From Kiritimatiellia bacterium (GTDB lineage: Bacteria; Verrucomicrobiota; Kiritimatiellia; CAIVKH01), in the NCBI GenBank assembly GCA_023953695.1, contig JAMLJG010000008.1, positions 1 through 64,000 on the forward strand: a stretch of DNA of 64,000 bases. Direction: 5' to 3'. Below the pieces are notes generated by a model. The model saw nothing but the letters and a program-made list of their open reading frames with translations, was not told the DNA's origin and did not search any database. A program made the translations under genes and the position numbers. Each line of letters opens with the position of its first letter. Position 1 is the stretch's first letter. Positions 41,082-49,700 of the stretch are shown here, in pieces.

Positions 41082-43700
41082 TTAGTCCTCTTCATAGTGC
41101 ACCCAGCGCTTGGACATTTTCATTTGGAAGGCGGTGAGGAGGACGACGATGAGGAAGAGGAACCAGGCCATGGCGGCGGCGTAGCCCATGTGCATGTAGC
41201 GGAATGCGTTGTTGAAGAGGTGATAGGCGAAGAAGAGGGTGGAGTTGACGGGGCCGCCCTGGGTCATGATGAAGGCTTGCGTGAAGATTTGGAAGGTGCC
41301 GATGAGGCCCATGACGAGGTTGAAGAAAATGTAGGGTGTCATCATGGGGATGGTGATGTAGCGGAATTGTTGCCAGGCGTTCGCCCCGTCGAGGGAGGCG
41401 GCTTCGTAGTAGGATTCGCTGATGCCTTTGAGACCGGCGAGCCAGATGATCATGCCGCCGCCTGCGCCCCAGAGGCCCATGATGATGAGCGACCATTTGC
41501 TGGTGGATTCGTCTTGGAGCCAGTTGAGGCCGGGGAGGCCGACGAGGTCGAGCATGGCGTTGAAGAGGCCGCTCTGTGGGTTGAAGATCCAAATCCAGAG
41601 GATGCTCGATGCGACGGCGGGGACGATGCTGGGGAGATAGAAGAGTGTTCGCCAGACGGCGATGCCGCGGACTTTGACGTTGAGGAGCATGGCGAGGCCG
41701 AGGCCGATCGCCATGCCGAGCGGGATGCCGATGACCATGAAGAGGGTGTTGTAGAGCGATTTCCAGAAGAGCTCATCGCCGCGAATCATGAAGAGGTAGT
41801 TGTTGAGGCCGGTGAAGACGGCGGGGTTGAGGACATCGAATCGGCAGAAGCTGATGACGATGGAGAAGAGGAGGGGGCCGCCGGTGAAGATGATGAAGCC
41901 GAGGAGCCAGGGCAGCGCGCACAGGACGCCATCGCGCCACTGGGCGCGGAAATAGGAGCCTTTGCTGCCGACGTGGCTGGCGGATTTTCCGTCTTCGCCG
42001 GCGAAGAGGCTGAGGAGGAAGCCGCGCGGTTTCTTGGCGGCGCTGGGGGGGCGCGTTTCTCGGCGATAGACGAGGAAGACGGTGAGGGCGATCAGTGCGC
42101 CATAGGTCCAGAAGAACCAGGTCCAACTGCGGATGGTGATGCCTTGCGGCGGATTGAGTACGGCGTTGAGATCGCGTTGGGCGATGGAGGTGTAGTAATC
42201 GAGCGCTTCTTGGGGCGTTTTCTTTCCGAAGATGGCGTCTTCCGTGGCCCAGATTTGGCAGTTCCAAAGTTTCTGGCCCACGGGGGTGACGGGTCGGAAG
42301 CGCGAGTTGTCGAGCAAGTCGTTGTAGACGCGCATGGCTTGCTTGAACTTCGGTTCGAGCGCGGAGTTGTGTTCGACGTAGGTTTGGAAGGCCCAATCGT
42401 TTTGCGCGCGCTGTGGATATTGGCGCGGCAGATAGGGTCGGCCCTGGCTGGTCGCGGTGAAGTTTTCCGACGCGCGCATGATTTCCATGGCGCGCTGACT
42501 GGTGAGGAAGCGAATGAGCTCCCAGGCGCCTTTTTTCTCGCGCGCGGTGGACGGGATGGCGTAGGCCCAGCCTGCGAGCCACGAGATGGGTTGGCGCCCT
42601 TTCTCCAATTCGCGCGCGGGCATGGGGGCGGGCGCTGCGCCGATGTTGAGGTCGCGCCCGTAGAAGGCGAGGTCGGACATGACCCAGACGCCGTCAATCT
42701 TCATCGCGACTTTGCCGAGGACGAAGGGGTCGAGGTCGCCGCCCTGGAAGGAGGACTGGAAGGCATAGACACTGTTGGCGCCGCCGAGTTTGTTGTAGAT
42801 GCGCGTCATGAATGTGAGCGCCTCGACGATGGGCGGGTCGTTGAGTGTGATGGTGCGGCCGTCGTCGCTGAGGAATTCGCCGCCCGCTTGCCAGCCATAC
42901 ATGTAGAGCCAGGAGTTTCCGTAGTTTGGAATGAAGCCGATGGTTTTGATGCGGCCCTTTTCGTCGCGCTCCGTCATGCGGATGGCCATTTCTTCGAGTT
43001 CTTCCCAGGTGCGGGGCGGGCGCGCTTCGCCGAACTCGTTGGTGTAGCCGTTGCGAATGAGGATGTCTTTGTTGTAGAGGAGGGCGCGATTATCGGTGTC
43101 GGAGGGGATGCCGTAGAGGTTGGATTCGCCGGTGGCGGGGTTGCGATAGACTGCTTCGTTCCAGCAGCCGGGGAAGAAGTTTTCTTGAAGGATGGGCGTG
43201 ATGGCGGGCTTGGTGGGGGCGCCCGCGGCGCGGGGCAATTCCTCTCGAGCGCCGGGCCAGGGTGGCAGTGCGTTGGTATCGCGCTGCCAGGCGGTCCAGT
43301 TCTCTTTGTCGCGCTGCACGTAATCGGCGAGCGGGGTGAACGCGCCGCGCGCGGCCCACTCGCTGATGGCGAAGCGGTCGAAGTCTATGACATCGGGCGG
43401 CATTCCGCCGGCGAGGCTGACGAGGAAGCGGGTCGGGTCTTCTGTCTGGCTTCGCGTGGCGTCTTGGCCGGAGATGACGCGATAGACGGGATAGGAAGGA
43501 TCAAGGGCGTGGCGCTCGCGGCTGAGGCGCTCGAATTCGCGCACGGCATCTTCCATCGCGCCTTGAATGGGGCCGCCGCGCCCCATGTAGTGGATTTCGA
43601 CCACATCCTCCGCGACTTCAGCGCTTGGGCGCGGCGCGAGAAACCACAATGCGGTGAGCAGAACGGCGCCCCCAAAGCCACCTTTGATCCATCCGGACAT
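41082..43700 (-). CDS. Fused sugar-binding protein and MalF-like ABC permease
   Basis: An 872-residue fusion. An N-terminal signal/anchor helix (SGWIKGGFGGAVLLTALWFL) precedes a type 1 solute-binding domain (about 35-455: GGMPPDVIDFDRFAIS, YGIPSDTDNRALLYNKDI, KVAMKIDGVWVMSD, GWAYAIPSTAREKKGAWELIRFLTS). A helix (about 490-510) and a loop link it to a MalF-like permease (about 555-865) with the EAA loop GLKGISESYYEAASLDGANAWQ. Fusing the binding protein to the permease removes the diffusible step. It is transcribed ahead of the MalG-like gene; the paired palindromes lie between them. A GH31 gene lies just upstream. Confidence 0.88.
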   Translation of the reverse strand: MSGWIKGGFGGAVLLTALWFLAPRPSAEVAEDVVEIHYMGRGGPIQGAMEDAVREFERLSRERHALDPSYPVYRVISGQDATRSQTEDPTRFLVSLAGGMPPDVIDFDRFAISEWAARGAFTPLADYVQRDKENWTAWQRDTNALPPWPGAREELPRAAGAPTKPAITPILQENFFPGCWNEAVYRNPATGESNLYGIPSDTDNRALLYNKDILIRNGYTNEFGEARPPRTWEELEEMAIRMTERDEKGRIKTIGFIPNYGNSWLYMYGWQAGGEFLSDDGRTITLNDPPIVEALTFMTRIYNKLGGANSVYAFQSSFQGGDLDPFVLGKVAMKIDGVWVMSDLAFYGRDLNIGAAPAPMPARELEKGRQPISWLAGWAYAIPSTAREKKGAWELIRFLTSQRAMEIMRASENFTATSQGRPYLPRQYPQRAQNDWAFQTYVEHNSALEPKFKQAMRVYNDLLDNSRFRPVTPVGQKLWNCQIWATEDAIFGKKTPQEALDYYTSIAQRDLNAVLNPPQGITIRSWTWFFWTYGALIALTVFLVYRRETRPPSAAKKPRGFLLSLFAGEDGKSASHVGSKGSYFRAQWRDGVLCALPWLLGFIIFTGGPLLFSIVISFCRFDVLNPAVFTGLNNYLFMIRGDELFWKSLYNTLFMVIGIPLGMAIGLGLAMLLNVKVRGIAVWRTLFYLPSIVPAVASSILWIWIFNPQSGLFNAMLDLVGLPGLNWLQDESTSKWSLIIMGLWGAGGGMIIWLAGLKGISESYYEAASLDGANAWQQFRYITIPMMTPYIFFNLVMGLIGTFQIFTQAFIMTQGGPVNSTLFFAYHLFNNAFRYMHMGYAAAMAWFLFLIVVLLTAFQMKMSKRWVHYEED

Positions 43701-43747
43701 TGCGTTTGATTCTGTAGCAGTGGCACTCGTGAAGCAATGACGAATCG

Positions 43748-46300
43748 CTACCGTGCGTTCAGTATTCGCACGTACATCTGATTTGGCGCGATTCCACGGC
43801 TGACGCGAACGAGGATTTCGTTTTCGCCCGCGCGCAGGTCGGCGGTGGGGACGTCTTCCGGGAGAATGGGGGCTGGGCTCGGGTTGCGGTGCGCGATGCG
43901 ATTGCAGACCAGCCGCCCATTCACCCACACGGCCATGCTGTCGCCCGAGTCGAGAGCCAATCTCACGCGTCGCGCGCTTTTCAGCGTGAAGCGCGTGTGG
44001 GCGAATGACGTGGTGCCGCCTTCGCCGCCGATGATCTTGCCCACATCCCAATAGCCATCATCGCCCATTGCGCTGAGCGGGAGTTCTTTCCAGTGCACCT
44101 CCAGCCCGCCCCGGCCGGTGACGGGGGCCGCGAGGTCGGGCGATGTTCCGTCCAGCGCTTGCTTCGAGCCCACGCCGCCTTCGAGAGGGCCGATGGCTTT
44201 CCATCTCGGCGATTGGGCGAGGTAGTGGTCCGGCGCATCCAGGGTGTGTGCGCCGACGCGGCAATTGAGTGTGATCGCGTATGTTCCGGGTTCGAGATCG
44301 GCGGCGGGGGTGACGGGGAAATCAATGCGGCCGGATCCGCGCGGGGGGAGGGTGAAGTCCACGCGATTGGATGGCGCGGTGAAGCCCGGCGGGAGTTGGA
44401 GGATTGCGCTTCCGCTCGCAGCGGAGGCGGTGTTGTTGCTGACGAGATAGGAAATCGTCTCGGTGCTGTTGTCGCGCAGATAGCGAATGGGGGGAACGAT
44501 ACCGCGCTCGTTTTGCGCGCCTGCGAGTTGTACGGAGAAAGGTGGCAATTGCACGGCGGGCGCGCCCTTGAAGAGGTCCTTCCATCGCGTGTGCGCTTCG
44601 GCGCGCGCGAAGACGGGAATCATGGAAATATCCACTGCGACGGAGAGATTTGTGGGACCCTCGAGGGTGCGGTCGGTCCAGAGATTGACCCATTGGCCAG
44701 CGGGCAGATAGATCTCGCGCGTGCCTTCTTCGTTGAGAATTGGGGCCACGAGCAGATCGTCGCCGAGCATGAATTGGTCGCCGATTCGGAACGTCGCGCG
44801 GTCTTCGGGGAATGTCCAGGCGAGCGGTCGCCACATCGGGTGGCCTTCTTCGCGCGCTTCTCGCGCGAGGCCGATGAGATAGGGTTGAAGTTTCTCGCGC
44901 ACGCGGAAATAGAGCTGTGCGATCTCCAGTGTTTGCGCGTCATAGAGCCAGGGTTCTCGCGCGGATATGCCGTGAAGTTGCATGATGGGGCTGAACGCGC
45001 CGATTTGGAGCCAGCGAATGTATAGCGGCTTGGTGGGTGTGCCGGAATAGCCGCCGATATCGTGGCCCCAGTAGAAGAGGCCGGAGAGCGCCGCGGAGAG
45101 GCCGCCGCGTACGACGACGGCAAGGCTGGGCCACGCGGCGTGTTGGTCGCCTGCCCAGAAGGTGCTGTTGCCCGCGACGAGTGGGTTGCCGGAGCGGGCG
45201 AAGGTGATGCCGGGTCGCCCGACTTTGTCGAACGCATCGAGAGAAGCGCGTTGGTAGTGGAAAGGGTGTTCGTTGTGGAACCAGCGGTCGGGTATGTGTT
45301 CACCGCCATCGGTCTTGATGCCGTCCACGCCCATTTCGATGAGCGGGATTTGCAAGTCGCGCCAAAACTCGCGCACGTCCGGCATTCGGAAATCGAGCTC
45401 GCGCCCGTTCTCGATCCAGCGGGTGACATATTCGGAGCCGTCCGCATATTTCACGAGGAAGTTGCGGCGCTTGGCTTCGTCGTAGGTCGAGCCGTGCGGC
45501 CAGATGCTGGAGGTGGTCCAGCAGATGACGTGATAGCCGCGCTCGTGGAGACTGCGAATCCATTTGGCTGGGTCGGGATAGCGCTCCGTTTCGAAGCGGA
45601 AGTTGTGAAACTGTTGCTCCCACGCTTCGAGGACGACGGCGCCTGCGCGCAGCTGGAAGGCATTCATCAGCGCGATGGTGCGATCAATTTCGTGTGCACC
45701 GAGATAGGAATTGCGCGAGATCCACGGCTGGAAGACCCAATCGGGAACGGAGTGTGGGCGGCCCACGAGTTCGGTGTAGGCTGCGAGGATTTCGCGTGGC
45801 GTTCCGCGAAACGCGCGCACATCGGCGGCGTTCTCCGGCATTTCGATGCGAAGCTCGTTGGTCACCGCGACGCCGACGTCCACGCGGAGGCGGCCGGTTG
45901 AGTTGACGAAGACACCATAGCCTGCGGAGCTGATGAACCACGGGATGGCGAAATAGCTCGTGTGCGTTTGGTTCCAGCCGTCCTCGGCCCAGATTTCAAA
46001 CGAGCGCCCGCGCAGATCGAACGCATCGAAGCGCTGGCCGAAACCCCAGATCGCCTCATCGTCATCGAGTCGAACAATGACTGTTGTGCGCCCGGCCCTC
46101 GTCTCGACCCGCACTCGCGCGCTATCCGGTCCTGAAAAGAGGCTGCGCTCGAACACCTGGGTGCCCGGCAGTTCGTAGCGGTGTTGCGGATCGCCGGCGA
46201 CGAGTTGCGCGTGAACCATCGCGGGAGAGAGCAGGGCGAGGAACAACGTCACCCCGCCTGCGGAGCAGCGCGCGCGGCGCGCGGGTTGACGCGATCTCAT
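43748..46300 (-). CDS. GH31-family alpha-glycosidase, exported
   Basis: An 850-residue protein with signal peptide (GGVTLFLALLSPAMVHAQ). The GH31 barrel (about 205-560) has WISRNSYLG, the nucleophile Asp in GVDGIKTDGGEHIPD, and the acid/base region GHDIGGYSGTPTKPLYIRW. Two beta domains follow (about 570-690), then a C-terminal galactose-binding-like module (about 730-850: MAVWVNGRLVCNR). GH31 includes alpha-glucosidases, alpha-xylosidases and sulfoquinovosidases; KTDGGE does not decide which. It starts with a TGATG overlap on the PEBP stop, and lies 47 bp upstream of the fused importer gene, which may take up its product. Confidence 0.88.
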   Translation of the reverse strand: MRSRQPARRARCSAGGVTLFLALLSPAMVHAQLVAGDPQHRYELPGTQVFERSLFSGPDSARVRVETRAGRTTVIVRLDDDEAIWGFGQRFDAFDLRGRSFEIWAEDGWNQTHTSYFAIPWFISSAGYGVFVNSTGRLRVDVGVAVTNELRIEMPENAADVRAFRGTPREILAAYTELVGRPHSVPDWVFQPWISRNSYLGAHEIDRTIALMNAFQLRAGAVVLEAWEQQFHNFRFETERYPDPAKWIRSLHERGYHVICWTTSSIWPHGSTYDEAKRRNFLVKYADGSEYVTRWIENGRELDFRMPDVREFWRDLQIPLIEMGVDGIKTDGGEHIPDRWFHNEHPFHYQRASLDAFDKVGRPGITFARSGNPLVAGNSTFWAGDQHAAWPSLAVVVRGGLSAALSGLFYWGHDIGGYSGTPTKPLYIRWLQIGAFSPIMQLHGISAREPWLYDAQTLEIAQLYFRVREKLQPYLIGLAREAREEGHPMWRPLAWTFPEDRATFRIGDQFMLGDDLLVAPILNEEGTREIYLPAGQWVNLWTDRTLEGPTNLSVAVDISMIPVFARAEAHTRWKDLFKGAPAVQLPPFSVQLAGAQNERGIVPPIRYLRDNSTETISYLVSNNTASAASGSAILQLPPGFTAPSNRVDFTLPPRGSGRIDFPVTPAADLEPGTYAITLNCRVGAHTLDAPDHYLAQSPRWKAIGPLEGGVGSKQALDGTSPDLAAPVTGRGGLEVHWKELPLSAMGDDGYWDVGKIIGGEGGTTSFAHTRFTLKSARRVRLALDSGDSMAVWVNGRLVCNRIAHRNPSPAPILPEDVPTADLRAGENEILVRVSRGIAPNQMYVRILNAR

Positions 46301-46758
46301 CAGCGTTTGAATGTCCCCATTAGAATTGTGCGGATGAGTACTTTGTTCTCGACCGCGCAGAGGAGGTCGGCGGGCCGTGCGATTTCGCGCGGGTCGAGCC
46401 TCGCGTTCAGCGCGAGGAGTTCGAAGAAGTAGCGGTGGTTCTCTCCCGGAGGTGGGCAGGGCCCGCCGTAGCCTGGTTTGCCGAAGCTGTTCAGGCACTG
46501 CACCGCGCCGTTGGCGAGTTTGAAGTTGTTGGGGATTCCGGCATCGAGCCGCTTGCAGGTTGCGGGAATGTTGAAAAGGAGCCAGTGAAGAAAAGTGCCG
46601 CCGGGCGCATCGGGATCCGTGACGAGGAGAGCGAAGCTTTGTGTCTCGGCCGCGGGCGCGCCGCTCCAATCGAGTTGTGGCGAGAGATTTTCACCCTTGC
46701 ATGTGTGGCGGATGGGAATCGGCGCGCCATCCTGAAAAGCGGGACTACTAAGTTTCAT
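46300..46758 (-). CDS. YbhB/YbcL-type PEBP (Raf kinase inhibitor-like) protein
   Basis: A 152-residue protein of the bacterial phosphatidylethanolamine-binding-protein family. It shows the conserved start MKLSSPAFQDGAPIP, the core TDPDAPGGTFLHWLLFNIP and GKPGYGGPCPPPGENHRYFFELLALN, which form the anion pocket. Its role in bacteria is not established. Its TGA stop shares a base with the ATG of the GH31 gene, so the two are coupled. The copy 3 palindrome pair lies just upstream of its start. Confidence 0.9.
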   Translation of the reverse strand: MKLSSPAFQDGAPIPIRHTCKGENLSPQLDWSGAPAAETQSFALLVTDPDAPGGTFLHWLLFNIPATCKRLDAGIPNNFKLANGAVQCLNSFGKPGYGGPCPPPGENHRYFFELLALNARLDPREIARPADLLCAVENKVLIRTILMGTFKR

Positions 46759-46782
46759 ATCGTGCCGGACCTCAGCGCGATC

Positions 46783-46829
46783 TTACAAGGGTTGGAAGTG
46801 TTGGGAAACTCATTTTCCAAGCGTTGGAC
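46783..46829. repeat. Paired 15-bp palindromes, copy 3
   Basis: TTACAAGGGTTGGAA at 46783-46797 (one mismatch in the left arm) and TTCCAAGCGTTGGAC at 46815-46829 (one mismatch at the end), starts 32 bp apart, 17-bp spacer. The second unit covers the last codons of the next gene. The unit centres (GGG then GCG) and orientation match copy 4. Confidence 0.7.
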
Positions 46830-47721
46830 GCGCCGCGGTCGGCGCGTCGCTGTCAGATTCGGATTCCGGCGCAGAAATCGGCGGAGGCGTTTCGTCTGCG
46901 AGCTGGGCTGATTTGACGCGGCCCGCGATGTGGCCGGGGATGGCGAAGGCGATTGAATAGATTCCGAACGGGTCATAGACGAGCGATCCGAATGTGCCGC
47001 CGACGTAGGTGCCGTACGCGGGATAGAGTGTGTTGTAGCCTTGCTTCTGAAGGTCGAGCGATTGAGTTTCGCGGAGATAGCTTAGCGCGTCGGCCGTGGC
47101 GGTGGCTTCGTAGAAGAGCGGCGCGGCGGGCAGCATGTAGAGGAATGCGTGAGTGCCTTTGTATTTCATCTCTCCCCAGTCTTTTGAGTGGCCGCCCTCG
47201 TGCGCGGCGACGGCGGGGATGTCGGAGTACAGATTGATGGTGTCAGTGAACGAGTTGTAGTGGTCGCCGCCGAAGAAGCGGCCGGGAAGGATGGTGTAGT
47301 AGGCGACACTGAGGATGCCGAGGGTGTATCGCCAGCCCGCGCCGACGGCGCGGTTGTTGAACAGCCGCCGCCATTCGTCGCCGGGGCGATACTGATTGAT
47401 GCGCACCTTCACGTTGGTGAGGTTGTTGTGGGCGAGATATGCGCGGAGGAACTCTTCTGTATTCGTCGAGATTTGGTGGCTATCCACCTGGCGGTTCCAA
47501 AGAATGAGTTTTCCAATCCAGCTTCCGGGCCAGATCCAGTCGGACGCATCGAGAAATTTGTTCGGTTTGCCGCGCTCGAGTTGCGGTTCGTCGGGGCGGA
47601 GCAGGAGTGCGCGAGCGGTTTCGTGCGGCGTTGCGGGCCGATAGGGCAGTGTTGCGCAGCCGGTGAAGAATGCGGCGAAGAGGATGGCGAAGAGTGCGCG
47701 GAGGTGGGCGGGTGTGCTCAT
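46810..47721 (-). CDS. Predicted lipoprotein with HEGGH metallopeptidase-like motif
   Basis: A 303-residue protein with a lipoprotein signal (FAILFAAFFTGC, lipid on Cys 22). It contains AVAAHEGGHSKDWG (about 190), an HExxH zinc site, followed by a possible third ligand Glu in FYEATATADALSYL about 25 residues later. A hydrophobic AFLYMLPAAPLF lies between. This fits an envelope metallopeptidase, but I recognise no family, and it could instead be a structural protein. The C-terminus (SAPESESDSDAPTAA) is disordered. The final residues TLGK and part of the stop region derive from a palindromic repeat unit. Confidence 0.6.
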   Translation of the reverse strand: MSTPAHLRALFAILFAAFFTGCATLPYRPATPHETARALLLRPDEPQLERGKPNKFLDASDWIWPGSWIGKLILWNRQVDSHQISTNTEEFLRAYLAHNNLTNVKVRINQYRPGDEWRRLFNNRAVGAGWRYTLGILSVAYYTILPGRFFGGDHYNSFTDTINLYSDIPAVAAHEGGHSKDWGEMKYKGTHAFLYMLPAAPLFYEATATADALSYLRETQSLDLQKQGYNTLYPAYGTYVGGTFGSLVYDPFGIYSIAFAIPGHIAGRVKSAQLADETPPPISAPESESDSDAPTAARPTLGK

Positions 47722-47881
47722 GATGGGTCTCGAACCTTCCTCGGGGAAACGTTGACGCGGTCAGTTAGACAAAACGCGTGAAATCCCGCGAGCCAAAAGC
47801 GATCGCGGTCTGTTTGAGCGAAAGAGGCGTTGACGGCGGTGGTTGCAGCGCGTAGCGTCAGCGGCCCATGAAAGGAAATAT

Positions 47882-48514
47882 ATGAAGAAGTTGGTGGTGG
47901 AATTTGTCGGCACATTTTTTCTCGTGCTGACGGTGGGGCTGACGGCGGTTTATGCGTCTGCTGAGGTTGCTCCGTTTGCGCCGATCGCGATTGGTGTGGC
48001 GTTGGCGGTTATGATCTATGCCGGAGGTCACATTTCCGGCGGGCACTATAATCCGGCCGTTTCGCTGGGCGTCCTCTTGCGTGGCGGAATTAAGGTGGGC
48101 AGCTTGGTGGGGTATTGGATCGCGCAGCTCGCTGGCGCCGTGGCGGCCGCTTGTGTGGCCACCTGGCTCAAGGGCAATCCGACCGTTGCCTCGCTCAGTG
48201 TGATCACCGCGCCCGCGTTGGTGGCCGAGTTCCTGTTCACGTTCGCGCTGGTGTTTGTGGTGTTGAACGTCGCAACGGCGAAGGCCACGGCGGGCAACTC
48301 CTATTTCGGGTGGGCCATTGGGTTGACGGTGTTGGTGGGTGCGTTTGCCGTTGGCGGCATTTCCGGTGGCGCGTTCAATCCGGCGGTTGCCGTGGGATTG
48401 GTCAGCATCAAGAAGTTTGCGTTGTCGAATCTCTGGATCTATTTGGTGGGCGACTTTGCGGGCGCCATTGCAGCGGCGGCGGTTTTCAAGTTGACCGTTA
48501 GCGAGAATGCCTGA
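47882..48514 (+). CDS. MIP-family channel (aquaporin-like), atypical filter
   Basis: A 210-residue, six-helix protein with both half-helix motifs: GGHISGGHYNPAVSLG and GGISGGAFNPAVAVG. It starts KKLVVEFVGTFFLVLTVGL, typical of MIPs. In aquaporins and glycerol facilitators the second NPA is followed by Arg (the selectivity-filter residue); here it is Val, so the pore should be less restrictive to cations or wider. The substrate is unknown. The ATG at 47882 is preceded by AAAGGAAA. A bidirectional terminator follows the gene. Confidence 0.85.
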   Translation: MKKLVVEFVGTFFLVLTVGLTAVYASAEVAPFAPIAIGVALAVMIYAGGHISGGHYNPAVSLGVLLRGGIKVGSLVGYWIAQLAGAVAAACVATWLKGNPTVASLSVITAPALVAEFLFTFALVFVVLNVATAKATAGNSYFGWAIGLTVLVGAFAVGGISGGAFNPAVAVGLVSIKKFALSNLWIYLVGDFAGAIAAAAVFKLTVSENA

Positions 48515-48540
48515 ACAACTCGATTGAATAGAGGCAAAGA

Positions 48541-48574
48541 AAAACCGCGCGCATCTTTCGATGCGCGCGGTTTT
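48541..48574. terminator. Bidirectional terminator between MIP gene and rpsD
   Basis: A perfect 15-bp stem AAAACCGCGCGCATC/GATGCGCGCGGTTTT with loop TTTC. The A-run and T-run on either side let it work for both convergent genes. Confidence 0.9.
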
Positions 48575-48601
48575 CTGTTGGGAAGGTCGTCGTTGGCTCG
48601 G

Positions 48602-49204
48602 CTATTTCGCGTAGAACTCGACGATGGACGAGAGCTCGCAAATGACCGGAATCTCTTCGCGGGTCGGCGGGCGGATCAGCTCGGCCTCGAACGCCGCATC
48701 GTTGCGGACGATGTAGGGAGGCACCACGCCCGACGCGATGGCCAACTGCACAACATCGAGCGAGCGGCTGCTCTCGCGGAGCGAAACCTTGTCGCCGACG
48801 TTGACGGTTGCGGACGGGAAGTTGACGCGCTTTCCGTTCACCAGCACGTGGCCGTGCGTGACGAATTGGCGAGCTTGATAGATCGTGCGGGCGAAGCCGG
48901 CGCGCAGAACGACTGCATCGAGGCGGGTTTCGAGCGCGAGGATCAAGTTGTCGGCCGTGTTGCCGGTTTTGGCTGTGGCGCGCGCGACATAATTGCGGAG
49001 CTGACGCTCACCGAGGAAATATTGGTGGCGGAGACGCTGTTTCTCCAAAAGCTGTTGGCCGTAGCCGCTCTTTTTGGCGGTGCGGCGGCGTTTTCCGTGT
49101 TGGCCCGGCGGATCGGGGCGGCGTTCGAGGGCCTTGTTGGCCTTCGGCACCAAGGGGATTCCGAGCGAGCGCGAGAGTTTTACCTTCGACTTTACAAGCG
49201 GCAT
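48602..49204 (-). CDS. rpsD: 30S ribosomal protein S4
   Basis: A 200-residue S4 protein: an N-terminal basic part (KVKLSRSLGIPLVPK, RRPDPPGQHGKRR) and the S4 RNA-binding domain (ILALETRLDAVVLRAGFARTIYQARQFVTHGHVLVNGKRV). It initiates assembly of the 5' domain of 16S rRNA. It is monocistronic here, apart from the S13-S11-alpha operon that often contains it. The N-terminus lacks the four-Cys zinc-binding form (C- version). The 233 bp upstream hold its promoter and leader; I see no clear structure there. Confidence 0.96.
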   Translation of the reverse strand: MPLVKSKVKLSRSLGIPLVPKANKALERRPDPPGQHGKRRRTAKKSGYGQQLLEKQRLRHQYFLGERQLRNYVARATAKTGNTADNLILALETRLDAVVLRAGFARTIYQARQFVTHGHVLVNGKRVNFPSATVNVGDKVSLRESSRSLDVVQLAIASGVVPPYIVRNDAAFEAELIRPPTREEIPVICELSSIVEFYAK

Positions 49205-49437
49205 AATTTTAACCTAACGACCTTCCTCTTAACCTAGCAAACTGCCCCAGCCAATGCGCCGGGGCCTTCTCTGTCCCTAAAACAGGCGCGCTATATGGCC
49301 ATCTTTCCGGGGGTCCGTCAAGCGCGAGTTCTGGGCTGTGGTAGCGTGTCTGACCGGTTAGTTCAAGCCCGATAAGCAGTAAAAATGGGTGCGCGATCAA
49401 TGGCGGGCAGGGGAAATGAAGCTGCGCGAGGTGGGGT

Positions 49438-49647
49438 TCAGGGTCTGCGCGAAGATTTGCGGCGATGGGAGAGAGAGCCCTGGCGGGTGTGAATGGTGAG
49501 CCGGATCAGGCGGTTTCCGGTGTCGTATTCGGCGTCAATGCGCTCGGTTTTTGCGCCGGTGATGATCGTGCAGGTTTGGGGCTCGCGCAGGCGGATTTGC
49601 CGACGCGCTTTTTGGAGTAGATGTTCGGCCAGGGCGATCATGGGCAT
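49438..49647 (-). CDS. Small hypothetical basic protein
   Basis: A 69-residue protein starting MPMIALAEHLLQKARRQIRL and ending SHRRKSSRRP; pI is strongly basic. The middle is beta-like (TCTIITGAKTERIDAEYDTGNRLIRLTIH). I recognise no family. Codon third positions look as G+C-rich as in true genes here. It lies 53 bp after the ATP-grasp gene on the same strand and may belong to that operon. The ribosome-binding site is weak, so translation is not assured. Confidence 0.45.
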   Translation of the reverse strand: MPMIALAEHLLQKARRQIRLREPQTCTIITGAKTERIDAEYDTGNRLIRLTIHTRQGSLSHRRKSSRRP

Positions 49648-49700
49648 AGTCTACCCCATTGCGCTGGATTGCGCTAGAGCGGGGACCTTGGTCGGCCGGG

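Noticed and set aside
41043..43709. 888-codon plus-strand frame
   Set aside because: Acidic, Gly/Glu/Val-rich shadow of the fused importer caused by strong strand composition bias.
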